A stretch of 64,000 nt of DNA, from the NCBI GenBank assembly GCA_037444305.1, contig JBBIMP010000014.1, positions 1 through 64,000 on the forward strand, written 5' to 3'. The stretch comes from JBBIMP01 sp037444305. GTDB taxonomy: Bacteria; Acidobacteriota; UBA6911. The position numbers and the translations under genes are program-made. Positions 46,545 through 55,306 of this stretch are shown here, one piece after another. A model generated the notes under the pieces. The model was not told the origin of the DNA. It saw nothing but the letters and a program-made list of their open reading frames with translations, and searched no databases. Every line of letters starts with the position of its first letter. Position 1 is the stretch's first letter.

Positions 46545-48022
46545 CAGGCTATCTGCTCCGCGTATTCCGCTCTCAAGGTGTGGATGATGCGCTCCAGCCG
46601 AAGTGCCCTGGCGCCCTTGACGAGCACGAGGTCGCCGGACCGGACCTTCCTCGAGAGAAAGTTGATGGCCGGGTTTACCTCGGTGAAGAAGTGCGCGCAG
46701 GCGCGGGGCACGCCGGCCTCCACGGCTCCGCGCACCAGCTCCTGCGCCGCTCCCTGAATCCCGACGACGACGTCGAGGCCGCTGCGGGCCGCATGGACGC
46801 CGCACGCATGGTGCAGGGCAGGCGACTCGTCCCCGAGGGCGAGCATTTCGCCGGCAACCAGGATGCGCCGGCTGTACGGCCGGATCGCGGCTATGGTTTC
46901 AATCATGCGATGGAGCGCCTCGGGATTGGAATCGTAGGTGTCGTCGATCAGGGTGAATCCGTCGAGGAATCTCAGAGCGTGCCCCCGCATCCTCATTCCG
47001 CGCAGGTGCCGCAAACTCTCGACGATCTGATCCATGCCCAGCCTGTAATGCCGGCCGGCGGCCACGGCAGCCAGGGCATTCATGACCATGTGGCCGCCGG
47101 CCAGCGGGATCATCGCCCGCCGGGTGATCCCCGCGACGGTCAATTCGAAACGCGTCTCCTGCAGTCCCGCCGGGTCCAGCCCCGCGGCCCGTATGTCGGC
47201 GTCGGGGGAAAAGCCGATGGAAATTCGGCGTCCCGCGTGCCCCCGCCCTATATCCCGCGAGGCGGGATCGTCGGCGCTGTAAATCAGGGTTCCGCCGGGC
47301 TCGATGGATCGCGCGAGCGCGGCCATGGCAGAGCCCAGTTGCCCGGACGGGCCGTGCCCGCCGGCCATGTTGGTGACAACTGCGACCGCAGGCCGGGTGA
47401 TGCGGCAGAGCTCGCCGATCCCGCCCGGTCGCCTGGAATCGGCCTCGAAGATCGCGATGTGATCCGCCGGGCTGAGGCCGAAGAGGGACAGCGGCAGACC
47501 GCAGGGGCTCTCGTGCGGGCAGGGCGGGCAGTAAACGCTGTGCTCGGACGCGAGCACCTGGCGGATGAATTCGCGGGTCAGCGTCTTCCCCAGGGCGCCC
47601 GCGACGGTCACCAGGCTCCCGCGCCAGCGGCTGCGCACGGCGATGGCCAGGTCCCGGAGCGCCTCGTGCGTGTTCCTGACCCTCAAGAGGAGCCGTTCCC
47701 TCGGGAACCCCGGCGCCACCCTCTGCGAACGGTCTACGACTGCGCCCGCGGCGCCCATCTGCAGCGCCTCCGCGATGCAGACCTGGCCTTCGCTCCCCGG
47801 CCGGGGAAGGGCGAAGTAGAGGTTGCCGGGCTTCAAGTCCCCGGGATCGACGGCGACTCCGGTGGCATGATCGCCGCGCGAGCCGGAGACGAGCATCCCG
47901 TTTGTCACCATCTCCACCTCGCCCGCCGACAGGGACTCCAGAATCGGATCGCAAAAACCGTCGCCCGGACGGCTCGGCCACGGCCGAAAGGCCGGCATCT
48001 CGAGGCTGCTGTAGTGGCTCAT
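46544..48022 (-). CDS. murF: MurF-like UDP-MurNAc-tripeptide--D-Ala-D-Ala ligase, divergent
   Basis: A 492-residue Mur ligase at the murF position. The C-terminal part is typical: DDTYDSNPEALHRMI, ILVAGEMLALGDES and LVLVKGARALRLERII. The ATP-binding centre is unusual. The loop reads AGALGKTLT (141-149) instead of TGSxGKTTT, so GKT is kept but the Gly-Ser before it is lost. The GNxNNxIGxP region is replaced by CPHESPCGLP. LEMGxxxxGEI reads FEADSRRPGGI, and the usual NIGxAHLE reads NMAGGHGPS. The N-terminal DSR motif reads DPG. It may still be the functional MurF, since no other copy is in the window, but its activity is not certain. It overlaps murE by 4 nt and mraY by 1 nt. Confidence 0.8.
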   Translation of the reverse strand: MSHYSSLEMPAFRPWPSRPGDGFCDPILESLSAGEVEMVTNGMLVSGSRGDHATGVAVDPGDLKPGNLYFALPRPGSEGQVCIAEALQMGAAGAVVDRSQRVAPGFPRERLLLRVRNTHEALRDLAIAVRSRWRGSLVTVAGALGKTLTREFIRQVLASEHSVYCPPCPHESPCGLPLSLFGLSPADHIAIFEADSRRPGGIGELCRITRPAVAVVTNMAGGHGPSGQLGSAMAALARSIEPGGTLIYSADDPASRDIGRGHAGRRISIGFSPDADIRAAGLDPAGLQETRFELTVAGITRRAMIPLAGGHMVMNALAAVAAGRHYRLGMDQIVESLRHLRGMRMRGHALRFLDGFTLIDDTYDSNPEALHRMIETIAAIRPYSRRILVAGEMLALGDESPALHHACGVHAARSGLDVVVGIQGAAQELVRGAVEAGVPRACAHFFTEVNPAINFLSRKVRSGDLVLVKGARALRLERIIHTLRAEYAEQIA

Positions 48023-49506
48023 TGGTTCCGGCCTCCCCCGTCATGGTCCGACAGTCCCAGGATTTGCGCCGCCACCAGCCGGTCGTCGAACGGAATCGTG
48101 CGGCCTCCCGCGATCTGCTGTGTCTCGTGGCCCTTGCCGGCAATGACGACAACATCGTTTGCCCTCGCGGCGGCGAGGGCTCTTTCGATGGCCTGCCGCC
48201 TGTCGGGCACGAGCTGGAATTCGGCGCTCCCTTGCCGCAGGCCGGACTCGATTTGCTCGAGGATGCGGAGGGGATTCTCCGATCTCGGGTTGTCCGATGT
48301 GGCAATGACCAGCTGGCTCAGCCGGCCCGCAATTCTTCCCATCACCGGGCGTTTCTCGCGGTCGCGGTCCCCGCCGCAGCCGAACACCGTGATGATCCTG
48401 CCGTGCGGCAGGGAGCGGAGCGTCTCCAGCAGTTTCTCGAGCGCGTCCGGTGTGTGAGCGTAGTCGACTATCACGGTGAAACGCTGGCCCGCTTCGACCT
48501 TCTCCATCCTCCCTGGAATCCCGTCGAGCCGTTCTATCCCGTCGCGGATGGCGGCGAGGTCGATCCCCATAGCGAGCGAGGCGCCGGCGGCAGCCAGGAT
48601 GTTGTAGCCGTTCGGCCTGCCCACCAGGCGGGTCTGCAGCTGAACCTCGCCGCGGGGGGTGCGCAGGCGCAGGGTCGAACCGGAGGTTTCGTAGCGGGCC
48701 TCCATCAGCCGGATGTCGGCGGACTCTGATTCGCCGAATCGCAGCACGGCGCACGCGGTTTCGCGGGCGAGGCGCCGGCCGTAGGCGTCATCCGTGTTCA
48801 CGATCGCAGTCCGGACGTCATTTCCGCCTTCGGGCACGAACAGGAGCCGTTTGGCCTGGTAGTACGTTTCCATGTCGCCGTGAAAGTCCAGGTGCTCGGG
48901 GGTGAGGTTGCAGAAGATCGCGGCGGCAAATTTGGCCCCGAGGACCCTTTTCATCGCCAGGGCGTGCGAGGAAACCTCCATCACCCCGTGCGTGCATCCC
49001 TCATCCGCCGCCTCTTTCAGAAACCTCATCAGATCCGGCGCTTCCGGGGTGGTGTGCGGGTTGGGAACGAACTCCCCGGCCGCCCTCATCCCGATCGTTC
49101 CCGCCAGCACGGGCTTGAGTCCCGCGCTGCGCAGGATCGCGTCGACGAGGAACGCCGTGGTCGTCTTTCCGTTCGTGCCCGTCACGGCTGCGAGCTTCAG
49201 CCGCCGGGTCGGGTATCCGTAAAACCGGGCGGCTGCGGCGGCCAGAAAAGCGCGCGCGTCCCCCACTTCGATCACGGGCCCCGCAGGAGACGGGCCGGGC
49301 GCGGATTCCGACGCGACTGCGGCGGCCCCCCTGGAAAATGCCTCCCCGATGAAGCGGCTGCCGTCCGCGTTCGCGCCGCGGATGGCCACGAACAAAAAGC
49401 CCGGCTCCACCCTGCGCGAGTCGTGCGTGATGCCCGTGATCCGCACGGCTGCATTCGCTGTCATGCTCGTGCCCGGTAGCCCTTCCAGAAGCTGATGCAG
49501 GAGCAT
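48019..49506 (-). CDS. murE: UDP-MurNAc-L-Ala-D-Glu--2,6-diaminopimelate ligase
   Basis: A 495-residue Mur ligase that adds the third residue of the stem peptide. The ATP loop AVTGTNGKTTTAFLVDAIL, HTTPEAPDLM, MEVSSHALAMKRV, CNLTPEHLDFHG and VDYAHTPDALEKLLETL are intact. The acceptor-selecting motif DNPRSENP is the form that recognises meso-diaminopimelate, so a DAP-type (diderm) peptidoglycan is predicted. It starts 19 bp after ftsI. Confidence 0.96.
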   Translation of the reverse strand: MLLHQLLEGLPGTSMTANAAVRITGITHDSRRVEPGFLFVAIRGANADGSRFIGEAFSRGAAAVASESAPGPSPAGPVIEVGDARAFLAAAAARFYGYPTRRLKLAAVTGTNGKTTTAFLVDAILRSAGLKPVLAGTIGMRAAGEFVPNPHTTPEAPDLMRFLKEAADEGCTHGVMEVSSHALAMKRVLGAKFAAAIFCNLTPEHLDFHGDMETYYQAKRLLFVPEGGNDVRTAIVNTDDAYGRRLARETACAVLRFGESESADIRLMEARYETSGSTLRLRTPRGEVQLQTRLVGRPNGYNILAAAGASLAMGIDLAAIRDGIERLDGIPGRMEKVEAGQRFTVIVDYAHTPDALEKLLETLRSLPHGRIITVFGCGGDRDREKRPVMGRIAGRLSQLVIATSDNPRSENPLRILEQIESGLRQGSAEFQLVPDRRQAIERALAAARANDVVVIAGKGHETQQIAGGRTIPFDDRLVAAQILGLSDHDGGGRNQ

Positions 49507-49525
49507 GACCGTCTCCCTCGTCCCT

Positions 49526-51589
49526 TTACTGCTGTTTCGGAGGTGTGGGCGCCGGAGCCAGCCGCGCCGGCAGGTTCTCGCCGCGGGCGAAACTCACGTA
49601 GCAGATTTCTCCCGGCCCCACCGGAGTGCCCGCCGGGGGCACCTGCGAAACGGCGGCGCCGGAGCCGCTGGTCTGCACCCGGATCCCCAGCACGGACGCG
49701 CGCTCCACCACGTCTCTCTTAGCCAGCCCGTGGAAATCGGGAACGATCACTGTGTCGCCCGCCGGCATGGTGATCGTGTTGTCCTCGGTCCGGGCCGCGA
49801 ATCGCGCCCAGGCTTCGGCCGGCACCGGTCTGAGCGGGGTTGCATCCGGCAGAAAGTCCTCTGCCGCGACCGCCAGCTCCGGCTTGGCGCGCGGCGGGGC
49901 CACGATCCGGTCCGGCGCCACCTTGAGTTTCATCAGGGTTTCCTGGGCGATCCGGGCGAATACCGGCGCGGCGACTTCGCCGCCGTAGATGGCCCCCCGG
50001 GGCTCGTCGATCTGCACGAGAACGGTGATGCGCGGGTGGGGCAGCGGGGCAAAGCCGATGAAGGAGGACAGGTATTTGGATTTGGAATAGCGCCCGTCGA
50101 CGATCTTTTGGGCGGTGCCGGTCTTGCCCGCGGCGCGATACCCCTCCAGGGCCGCGCGGCGGCCCGTCCCGCGGATCACGACTCCCTCGAAGGCATCCCG
50201 CACCGTGGCCGCCGTTTCCGGGCGCATGATGCGGGTGACTTCGGAACTCCGGGAGAACACCAGATCGCCCTCCTGGTCGATGATTCTGTCCACGACGGAC
50301 GGCGTCACGCGGTATCCGCCGTTGGCCACGGCGTTGGCCGCGACGAGCATCTGCATCGGCGTCACCCCCACCTCCTGGCCGAAGGAAATGGCGCCGATGG
50401 AGAGAGCGGACCACTTCTGCCAGTCGCGCACCAGGCCGACGATCTCTCCCGGCAGGTCCACGCCCGTCTTGCTGCCGAAGCCGAATCGGCGAAGCGATTC
50501 GTACAGGCGCCTTTCCCCGAGACGGAGGCCGAGCTTGGCGGCGCCGACGTTGGAGGAGAACTCCAGGACCTGGTTGTAAGTCAGGAGGCCGTAGGGTTTG
50601 TGGTCGCGGAAGGAATGCCCTCCGATGCGGATGGAGCCCATCTGGCAGTCGATGACCTCGTGGGCGTGGGTAAGCCCCTCCTCCAGGGCCGCTGCCGCCA
50701 CGACCACCTTGAAGGTGGAGCCCGGCTCGAACATGTCGATCACGGCCCGGTTCTTGTGATATTCCGCCGGTGCGAGATTGAAGCTGTTGGCGTCGAAAGT
50801 GGGATGGTTCGCCATGGCCAGAATCCTTCCCGTGTCCGATTCCATCACGATCACGGTCCCGGACGACGCCCGGTATGCCTCCATCACGGCGGCGAGTTCC
50901 CGCTCGACGGTGTACTGAATGGACTTGTTGAGGCTGAGGACCAGCGAATGACCCTGAACCGGCGGTTTTTCCACGCGGCCGTCGAAGGAGCGACGCCGGG
51001 CATCGACGGTGAACGACATCTCCCCCTGCGCACCCCTCAGGGTCCGGTCGTACTGCAGCTCGAGGCCGGCCCCGGGCTCCCCCTCCAGGTTCACGAATCC
51101 CAGGACATGCGACGCCAACTGGCCGTTGGGGTACGCCCGCATGCTCTCCTCGAGGAAGTACACCCCCCGGAGCTGAAGGTCCTGGATCTGCAGGGCCGCC
51201 TTGGGATCGATCCTCCGCTTGACGACGACGAAGCTCTTCTTTGCAGGGTCGGCCAGCCTTTTTTCCAGGGTCCGCGGCTCGAGTTCCAGGATGGCGGCCA
51301 GGCTGCGGGCCGCCTTCCGCAGGTCCTGGATGTTCTTGGGCTCGGCCACGACGGTGTTGACGGTGACGCTGGTAGCCAGCTCATCCATCTGCGAGTCGTA
51401 GATCAGACCCCGCGGGGCCTGGACGGTCCTGGTGATCTGCAGGCGTTCGCGCGCGGCATCCGCGAGCTCCTGATGCCGCAGGATCTGCAACTGTCCGAGG
51501 CGCGCGCAGATCAGACCGGTCCAGAGAGTGATAAACGCCATCACCAGGGCGATTCTGCCTGAGTTGGATCGCCTGCTGATGCCGGACAT
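49526..51589 (-). CDS. ftsI: Septal peptidoglycan transpeptidase FtsI (PBP3 type) with PASTA domain
   Basis: A 687-residue class B penicillin-binding protein: one N-terminal helix (IALVMAFITLWTGLICA), a dimerisation domain and the transpeptidase. Active-site motifs are S291-TFK, S346-SN and K490-TGT. At the C-terminus (about 605-670) there is one PASTA domain (VIVPDFHGLAKRDVVERA to GTPVGPGEICYV), as in SpoVD/PBP2x-type proteins rather than E. coli FtsI. It cross-links septal peptidoglycan together with FtsW. It starts 2 nt after ftsL. Confidence 0.95.
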   Translation of the reverse strand: MSGISRRSNSGRIALVMAFITLWTGLICARLGQLQILRHQELADAARERLQITRTVQAPRGLIYDSQMDELATSVTVNTVVAEPKNIQDLRKAARSLAAILELEPRTLEKRLADPAKKSFVVVKRRIDPKAALQIQDLQLRGVYFLEESMRAYPNGQLASHVLGFVNLEGEPGAGLELQYDRTLRGAQGEMSFTVDARRRSFDGRVEKPPVQGHSLVLSLNKSIQYTVERELAAVMEAYRASSGTVIVMESDTGRILAMANHPTFDANSFNLAPAEYHKNRAVIDMFEPGSTFKVVVAAAALEEGLTHAHEVIDCQMGSIRIGGHSFRDHKPYGLLTYNQVLEFSSNVGAAKLGLRLGERRLYESLRRFGFGSKTGVDLPGEIVGLVRDWQKWSALSIGAISFGQEVGVTPMQMLVAANAVANGGYRVTPSVVDRIIDQEGDLVFSRSSEVTRIMRPETAATVRDAFEGVVIRGTGRRAALEGYRAAGKTGTAQKIVDGRYSKSKYLSSFIGFAPLPHPRITVLVQIDEPRGAIYGGEVAAPVFARIAQETLMKLKVAPDRIVAPPRAKPELAVAAEDFLPDATPLRPVPAEAWARFAARTEDNTITMPAGDTVIVPDFHGLAKRDVVERASVLGIRVQTSGSGAAVSQVPPAGTPVGPGEICYVSFARGENLPARLAPAPTPPKQQ

Positions 51590-51591
51590 GA

Positions 51592-52017
51592 TCAGTTATC
51601 GTTGGAAGTTTTTCCCGACGCTCCCGATGCGGGCTGTGACTCGGCCAGGACTAATGTCGTCTCGCCGCCGGCCTCCACGCTCCGGATCCTGCCGGGTAAA
51701 ATCTGTTCTAACCGGATCGGCGCCATGCCCAATTGCCCCACTGCGAAGGCTTCGATTCGGGCCGGACGCTTCAGGTATTCCTCCTCGAGTATCAGCTCGC
51801 CGTGGAGGCGAAGGGCTGTGTTCTCGCGCTTCAGCAACTCCTGGGTTTCGTATCCCATGTCGACCATCCGGACGCGGATCCAGAGGTGGAAGCCGAGGAC
51901 GCCCGCCACCATGAGGATGCAGATCAGGGCGGCCAGCATTTCCTGCAGGTTCCGGATGTCCATGTGCCGGGCTATCGTGTAGTTTCGGCCTTCCATGCCC
52001 TCTGCCCAATCTGCCAT
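51592..52017 (-). CDS. ftsL: Cell division protein FtsL
   Basis: A 141-residue bitopic protein at the ftsL position. After about 27 cytoplasmic residues there is one helix (EMLAALICILMVAGVLGFHLWI) and a periplasmic coiled coil (MGYETQELLKRENTALRLHGELILEEEYL). Then follow RIEAFAVGQLGMAPIRLEQI, the typical end of FtsL, and a hydrophilic tail. It connects the FtsQ and FtsWI complexes. Start at ATG 52017 with GGAGGGGG just upstream; earlier in-frame ATGs at 52029 and 52050 are possible. Confidence 0.85.
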   Translation of the reverse strand: MADWAEGMEGRNYTIARHMDIRNLQEMLAALICILMVAGVLGFHLWIRVRMVDMGYETQELLKRENTALRLHGELILEEEYLKRPARIEAFAVGQLGMAPIRLEQILPGRIRSVEAGGETTLVLAESQPASGASGKTSNDN

Positions 52018-52128
52018 CGCCCCCTCCATTCTCACGTTCGCATGCTGCATCGGCCGTGGCGTCCTTCAGCGCTTCCGGCACCGGGTCCGCAAGCTGTTCA
52101 GCGCGCCGGTGAGCCGGGCGCGCACGGG

Positions 52129-53136
52129 TCAAATCCTCTCCAAGGCCCTCAGGCGGGCGCTCCTCGACCGGGGATTCGAGGCGATTTCCGCGGCGCTTGG
52201 GGTTCGGGATCGCGAAAATACCGGCCGCGCGAGCGCCCGCCTGGGGCAGGTGCAGAGCGCGGGCGCTCTATTGCAGACGCACCGTCCGCTGAGCATCCGG
52301 AACGCGGACTTGACGATCCGGTCCTCGAGCGAATGAAAGGCGATCGCAACGATTCTGCCGCCGGGCTTGAGGAACCGGAGCACCCCGGCGAAGAAGTCCT
52401 CCAGCCCTTCGAGTTCCTGGTTGACGGCGATGCGCAAGGCCTGGAACGTCTGCGTGGCCGGATGGATGCCGTGCGTGCGGCGCCGGCCGGCCGCCCGCGC
52501 GACGATTTCGGCAAGCTGGGCGCACCGGGTGATGGGTCCGTGGGCGCGGGCCGCGACGATGGCGGCTGCGATCCGGCGGGAGCGCTTTTCTTCGCCATAG
52601 CGGTAGATGATCCCGGCGAGCTGCTCCTGGCTGAGGTTGTTCACGAGGTCGGCCGCGGTGGGGCGCTGACCGCGATCCATGCGCATGTCGAGCATAGCCG
52701 TCGAACTGAAGCTGAAACCCCGATTTTCGCTGAGCAGCTGATAGCTGGAGATGCCGAGGTCGACGAGAATCCCATCCACCGGCCTCAGGTCCAGATTGTT
52801 CAGGACCAGCGGGAGGTTTTTGAAGTTCTCGTGGAACAGCCGTGTCGCTCCCTCATGTTCCCTGAGCCGGCGGCGGGCTATTTCCAGGGAGTCCCTATCC
52901 CGGTCGATCCCGATCAGCATCCCCACCGGTCCGATCCTCTCGAGGATGGCCAGGGCGTGTCCGCCCAGCCCCAGGGTCGCGTCGACGTAAACCCCGCCCG
53001 GTTCGCATCCCAGGGCGCCGATCACCTCCTCCACCATGACGGGCACGTGATCGGGTTCGCAGCTGTCGGTGAAGCTGTCTTTCATCGTGGTATGCAGGGA
53101 CGTTCGCACTATCCCTCCCTCGCAGACAACGCGCAT
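52129..53136 (-). CDS. rsmH: 16S rRNA (cytosine(1402)-N4)-methyltransferase
   Basis: A 335-residue SAM-dependent methyltransferase (MraW/RsmH) that modifies C1402 in the ribosomal P site. Motifs are HVPVMVEEVIGAL, VDATLGLGGHALAIL, GIDRDRDSLEIARRRL, GILVDLGISSYQLL, RGFSFSSTAMLDMRMDR and the C-terminal AIAFHSLEDRIVKSAFR. ATG at 53136 lies 1 nt after the mraZ stop with AGGGG inside mraZ; a shorter start at 53085 is possible. A CxC..CxC cluster (CVCNRAPALCTC) is normal for the family. Confidence 0.95.
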   Translation of the reverse strand: MRVVCEGGIVRTSLHTTMKDSFTDSCEPDHVPVMVEEVIGALGCEPGGVYVDATLGLGGHALAILERIGPVGMLIGIDRDRDSLEIARRRLREHEGATRLFHENFKNLPLVLNNLDLRPVDGILVDLGISSYQLLSENRGFSFSSTAMLDMRMDRGQRPTAADLVNNLSQEQLAGIIYRYGEEKRSRRIAAAIVAARAHGPITRCAQLAEIVARAAGRRRTHGIHPATQTFQALRIAVNQELEGLEDFFAGVLRFLKPGGRIVAIAFHSLEDRIVKSAFRMLSGRCVCNRAPALCTCPRRALARPVFSRSRTPSAAEIASNPRSRSARLRALERI

Positions 53137-53137
53137 T

Positions 53138-53578
53138 TCAGAACCCCTGCTCGGCAAGCCTCTCGCGGTCCAGGTCCGTTAGAGGCGCGTCGATGAGAGC
53201 TTTTCGGATGGCCTCCGTGTTCCAGATCTCCAGGTGGTCGGTTTTTCCGATCACGGTCACTTCGCCCGTGAGGCCGGCATCGTCGCGCAGGAACTGCGGG
53301 ATCAGGATCCGGCCCTGGGGGTCCATCTGCGTCAGCAGCCCGTAGTAGCTCGTGAACTTCTGGTATTTCAGCTTGGCGGGATCCATGCGTGGGGGCTGCT
53401 GCAGCTTCTCGGCGATCTGCTCCCAGATGGGCAGGGGGTAGATCTGTGCGCAGCGCCCATCGTCGCTGGTCACAAAGTAGACGTTGTCGACGGTTTCGGG
53501 GAGGTCGCGGCGGAACTTGGCCGGGACCTTCAACCGGAACTTATTGTCGATCTTTGCCGGAAAGCTGCCCCATAGCAT
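53138..53578 (-). CDS. mraZ: Transcriptional regulator MraZ
   Basis: A 146-residue AbrB-fold DNA-binding protein, first gene of the dcw cluster, with two SpoVT-like repeats (SFPAKIDNKFRLKVPAKFR and LLTQMDPQGRILIPQFLR). It forms rings that bind tandem GTGGG-type boxes upstream of its own gene. Here a matching box array lies at 53659-53689. Start at 53578 (MLWGSFPAK), matching family length; longer open reading to 53971 runs through the promoter and is rejected. Confidence 0.95.
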   Translation of the reverse strand: MLWGSFPAKIDNKFRLKVPAKFRRDLPETVDNVYFVTSDDGRCAQIYPLPIWEQIAEKLQQPPRMDPAKLKYQKFTSYYGLLTQMDPQGRILIPQFLRDDAGLTGEVTVIGKTDHLEIWNTEAIRKALIDAPLTDLDRERLAEQGF

Positions 53579-53658
53579 ACGTCGCGCACCGCATAACGAC
53601 TCAATTCTCGGAAAGACCCAGTTTAAGGGGGAAAGGCATCCAAAGTATCCCGCTCTGA

Positions 53659-53689
53659 CCACTTTGGACCACTTTGGACCACGGCCCAC
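53659..53689 (-). promoter_or_regulatory. MraZ-box operator array
   Basis: On the minus strand, GTGG boxes read GTGGGCC, GTGGTCC, GTGGTCC and GTGGTCA, with spacings of 7, 10 and 10 bp. The 10-bp period equals that of MraZ operators in other bacteria. The array begins immediately after the -10 box and covers the likely transcription start, so MraZ binding would block the promoter. Confidence 0.75.
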
Positions 53690-53718
53690 ACAATATGGCG
53701 CTTCTCGACTTCTGTCAA
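53690..53718 (-). promoter_or_regulatory. dcw-cluster sigma-70-type promoter
   Basis: On the minus strand a perfect -35 box TTGACA (53718-53713) and a -10 box TATTGT (53695-53690) are separated by exactly 17 bp. About 110 bp lie between the -10 box and the mraZ ATG. The rest of the 417-bp divergent gap (53719-53995) shows no further motif except the GGAGGGA ribosome site of the next plus-strand gene. Confidence 0.75.
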
Positions 53719-53995
53719 GAAGTTCTTGGGAAATTTTGCGCTTCTGGGGCCTCGACCGCGATTTTGACCGGCCGCCTATGTGCCCGAGTCGCGGAAGAGG
53801 GGAAAATGCGCGGGATTCGGCTGAGGGCCAGCTTTCCTCGACCGCTGATTCCCGGCTCCGGCAGGGAGCAACCCCTGGTCGTGCTAAGATGTTTTTCAGC
53901 CGAAAAGCTGCCGTGCCCGCCGTGTTTCCCCGCGGCGAAGCGGCGAACACGGACGGGGACATCATGGTCATGCCGGCAAGCCGGGAGGGATTCGC

Positions 53996-55105
53996 ATGAA
54001 GATCGGGATCGTCGGCTTACCTCATTCCGGGAAGACCACGCTCTTCAACCTGCTCACGCACGGCCATGCGGAAACCTCGGCGTGGGGCGGCCGGATTGAA
54101 GCGCACCTGGGGGTGGCGAAGGTTCCGGATCCGCGGCTGGAGAGGCTGGCGGAAATCGTGAAACCGGAGAAGACCACCCACGCCACCATTGAATACGTCG
54201 ACCTGCCGGGCATGGCACGCGGCGAGGCCAGGGCGGCGGCCGAAGCGGGCGGGACGGATCGCGGGCTGCACCTGCACAACCTGAAGAATGTCGATGCTCT
54301 CGTCCACGTGGTGCGCGCCTTCGAGGAGGCAAACATCCCGCACTCCGAGGGCTCCGTGGATCCCCGGCGCGACGTCGAGCTGTTCGAACTCGAGATGATG
54401 CTCTCCGACCTTGCCATCGTGGAGAAGCGGCTGGAGCGGCTCTCCCGCGACCTGGCGAAATGCCGGAGCGCGGAACTGGAGGCGGAAAACCGATGGCTGC
54501 TGAAATGCAGGGAGGCCCTCGAGCAGGAACGGCCGCTTCGGGAACTGGATTTGACGGAAGACGAGGAAAAGGGGATACGGGGATTCACCTTCCTTTCGGC
54601 CAAGCCGCTCCTGATAGTGCTCAATCTGGGGGATGGCGATGCGCGGAAAATCCCCGATGCGGCCCGCGAATTCGGGCTCGACGAGTTCGAATCGAAAGCC
54701 GGGGTCGGGGTTGCGGCGGTCTGTGGCCGGATCGAGGCGGAGATCGACGCGCTCGATGCCGAAGACGCCGGCATGTTCATGGACGACCTGGGGCTGACCG
54801 AAAGCGGCCTGACGCGCATCGTCGAGAGGTCTTACGCCCTCCTGGGGCTGGTATCGTTCTACACAATTGTGGGCCCGGAGGTTCGCGTTTGGCCGGTGCC
54901 GGCAGACACCCCGGCGGAAACCGCTGCCGGCGTAATCCACACGGATATCCAGAGGGGCTTCATCAAGGCCGAGGTCGTCTCCTTCGAGGAAATGGTGGAA
55001 CTGGGATCCTTTGCCGCGGCCCGGAACAAGGGAGTGCTGCGGTTGGAAGGGAAGGAATACCCGGTCCGTGATGGGGATGTGATTCTCTTCCGGTTCAACG
55101 TCTGA
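53996..55105 (+). CDS. YchF/OLA1-type P-loop NTPase, divergent
   Basis: A 369-residue TRAFAC-class NTPase. The P-loop is GLPHSGKTTLFN (family norm GLPNVGKSTLFN), switch 2 is DLPGM, and the base-specificity motif region reads VLNLGDGD instead of the N(M/V)xE of YchF. The helical insertion (about 120-200) and the C-terminal TGS/DUF933 domain (about 280-369) are typical: GVIHTDIQRGFIKAEV, LRLEGKEYPVRDGDVILFRFNV. YchF proteins bind ribosomes and hydrolyse ATP. The changed motifs suggest a second, divergent subfamily rather than the housekeeping YchF. It is divergent from mraZ, with GGAGGG before the ATG. Confidence 0.85.
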   Translation: MKIGIVGLPHSGKTTLFNLLTHGHAETSAWGGRIEAHLGVAKVPDPRLERLAEIVKPEKTTHATIEYVDLPGMARGEARAAAEAGGTDRGLHLHNLKNVDALVHVVRAFEEANIPHSEGSVDPRRDVELFELEMMLSDLAIVEKRLERLSRDLAKCRSAELEAENRWLLKCREALEQERPLRELDLTEDEEKGIRGFTFLSAKPLLIVLNLGDGDARKIPDAAREFGLDEFESKAGVGVAAVCGRIEAEIDALDAEDAGMFMDDLGLTESGLTRIVERSYALLGLVSFYTIVGPEVRVWPVPADTPAETAAGVIHTDIQRGFIKAEVVSFEEMVELGSFAAARNKGVLRLEGKEYPVRDGDVILFRFNV

Positions 55106-55306
55106 TTCCCTGGGACAAGTCCTGCCCGTGTCCGCCCCTCCATTGCCGCGCCGGGCGAAGGAAAAACGCTCCTCCGATGCCAAAGACGGCAAGAAGGCGG
55201 ACGCGGGGAGCACGCATTTCGCCCGCGTGGCGCACTGTAGTATGCTTGGCCGACGCGATCGGGCCGCCGGGTCCGGCAGCGTGGGTTGCCCTGTAACCGA
55301 AGCACG

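Noticed and set aside
53138..53971. Extended mraZ frame of 277 residues
   Set aside because: It runs through a consensus promoter and operator; the family is about 145 residues and starts at 53578.
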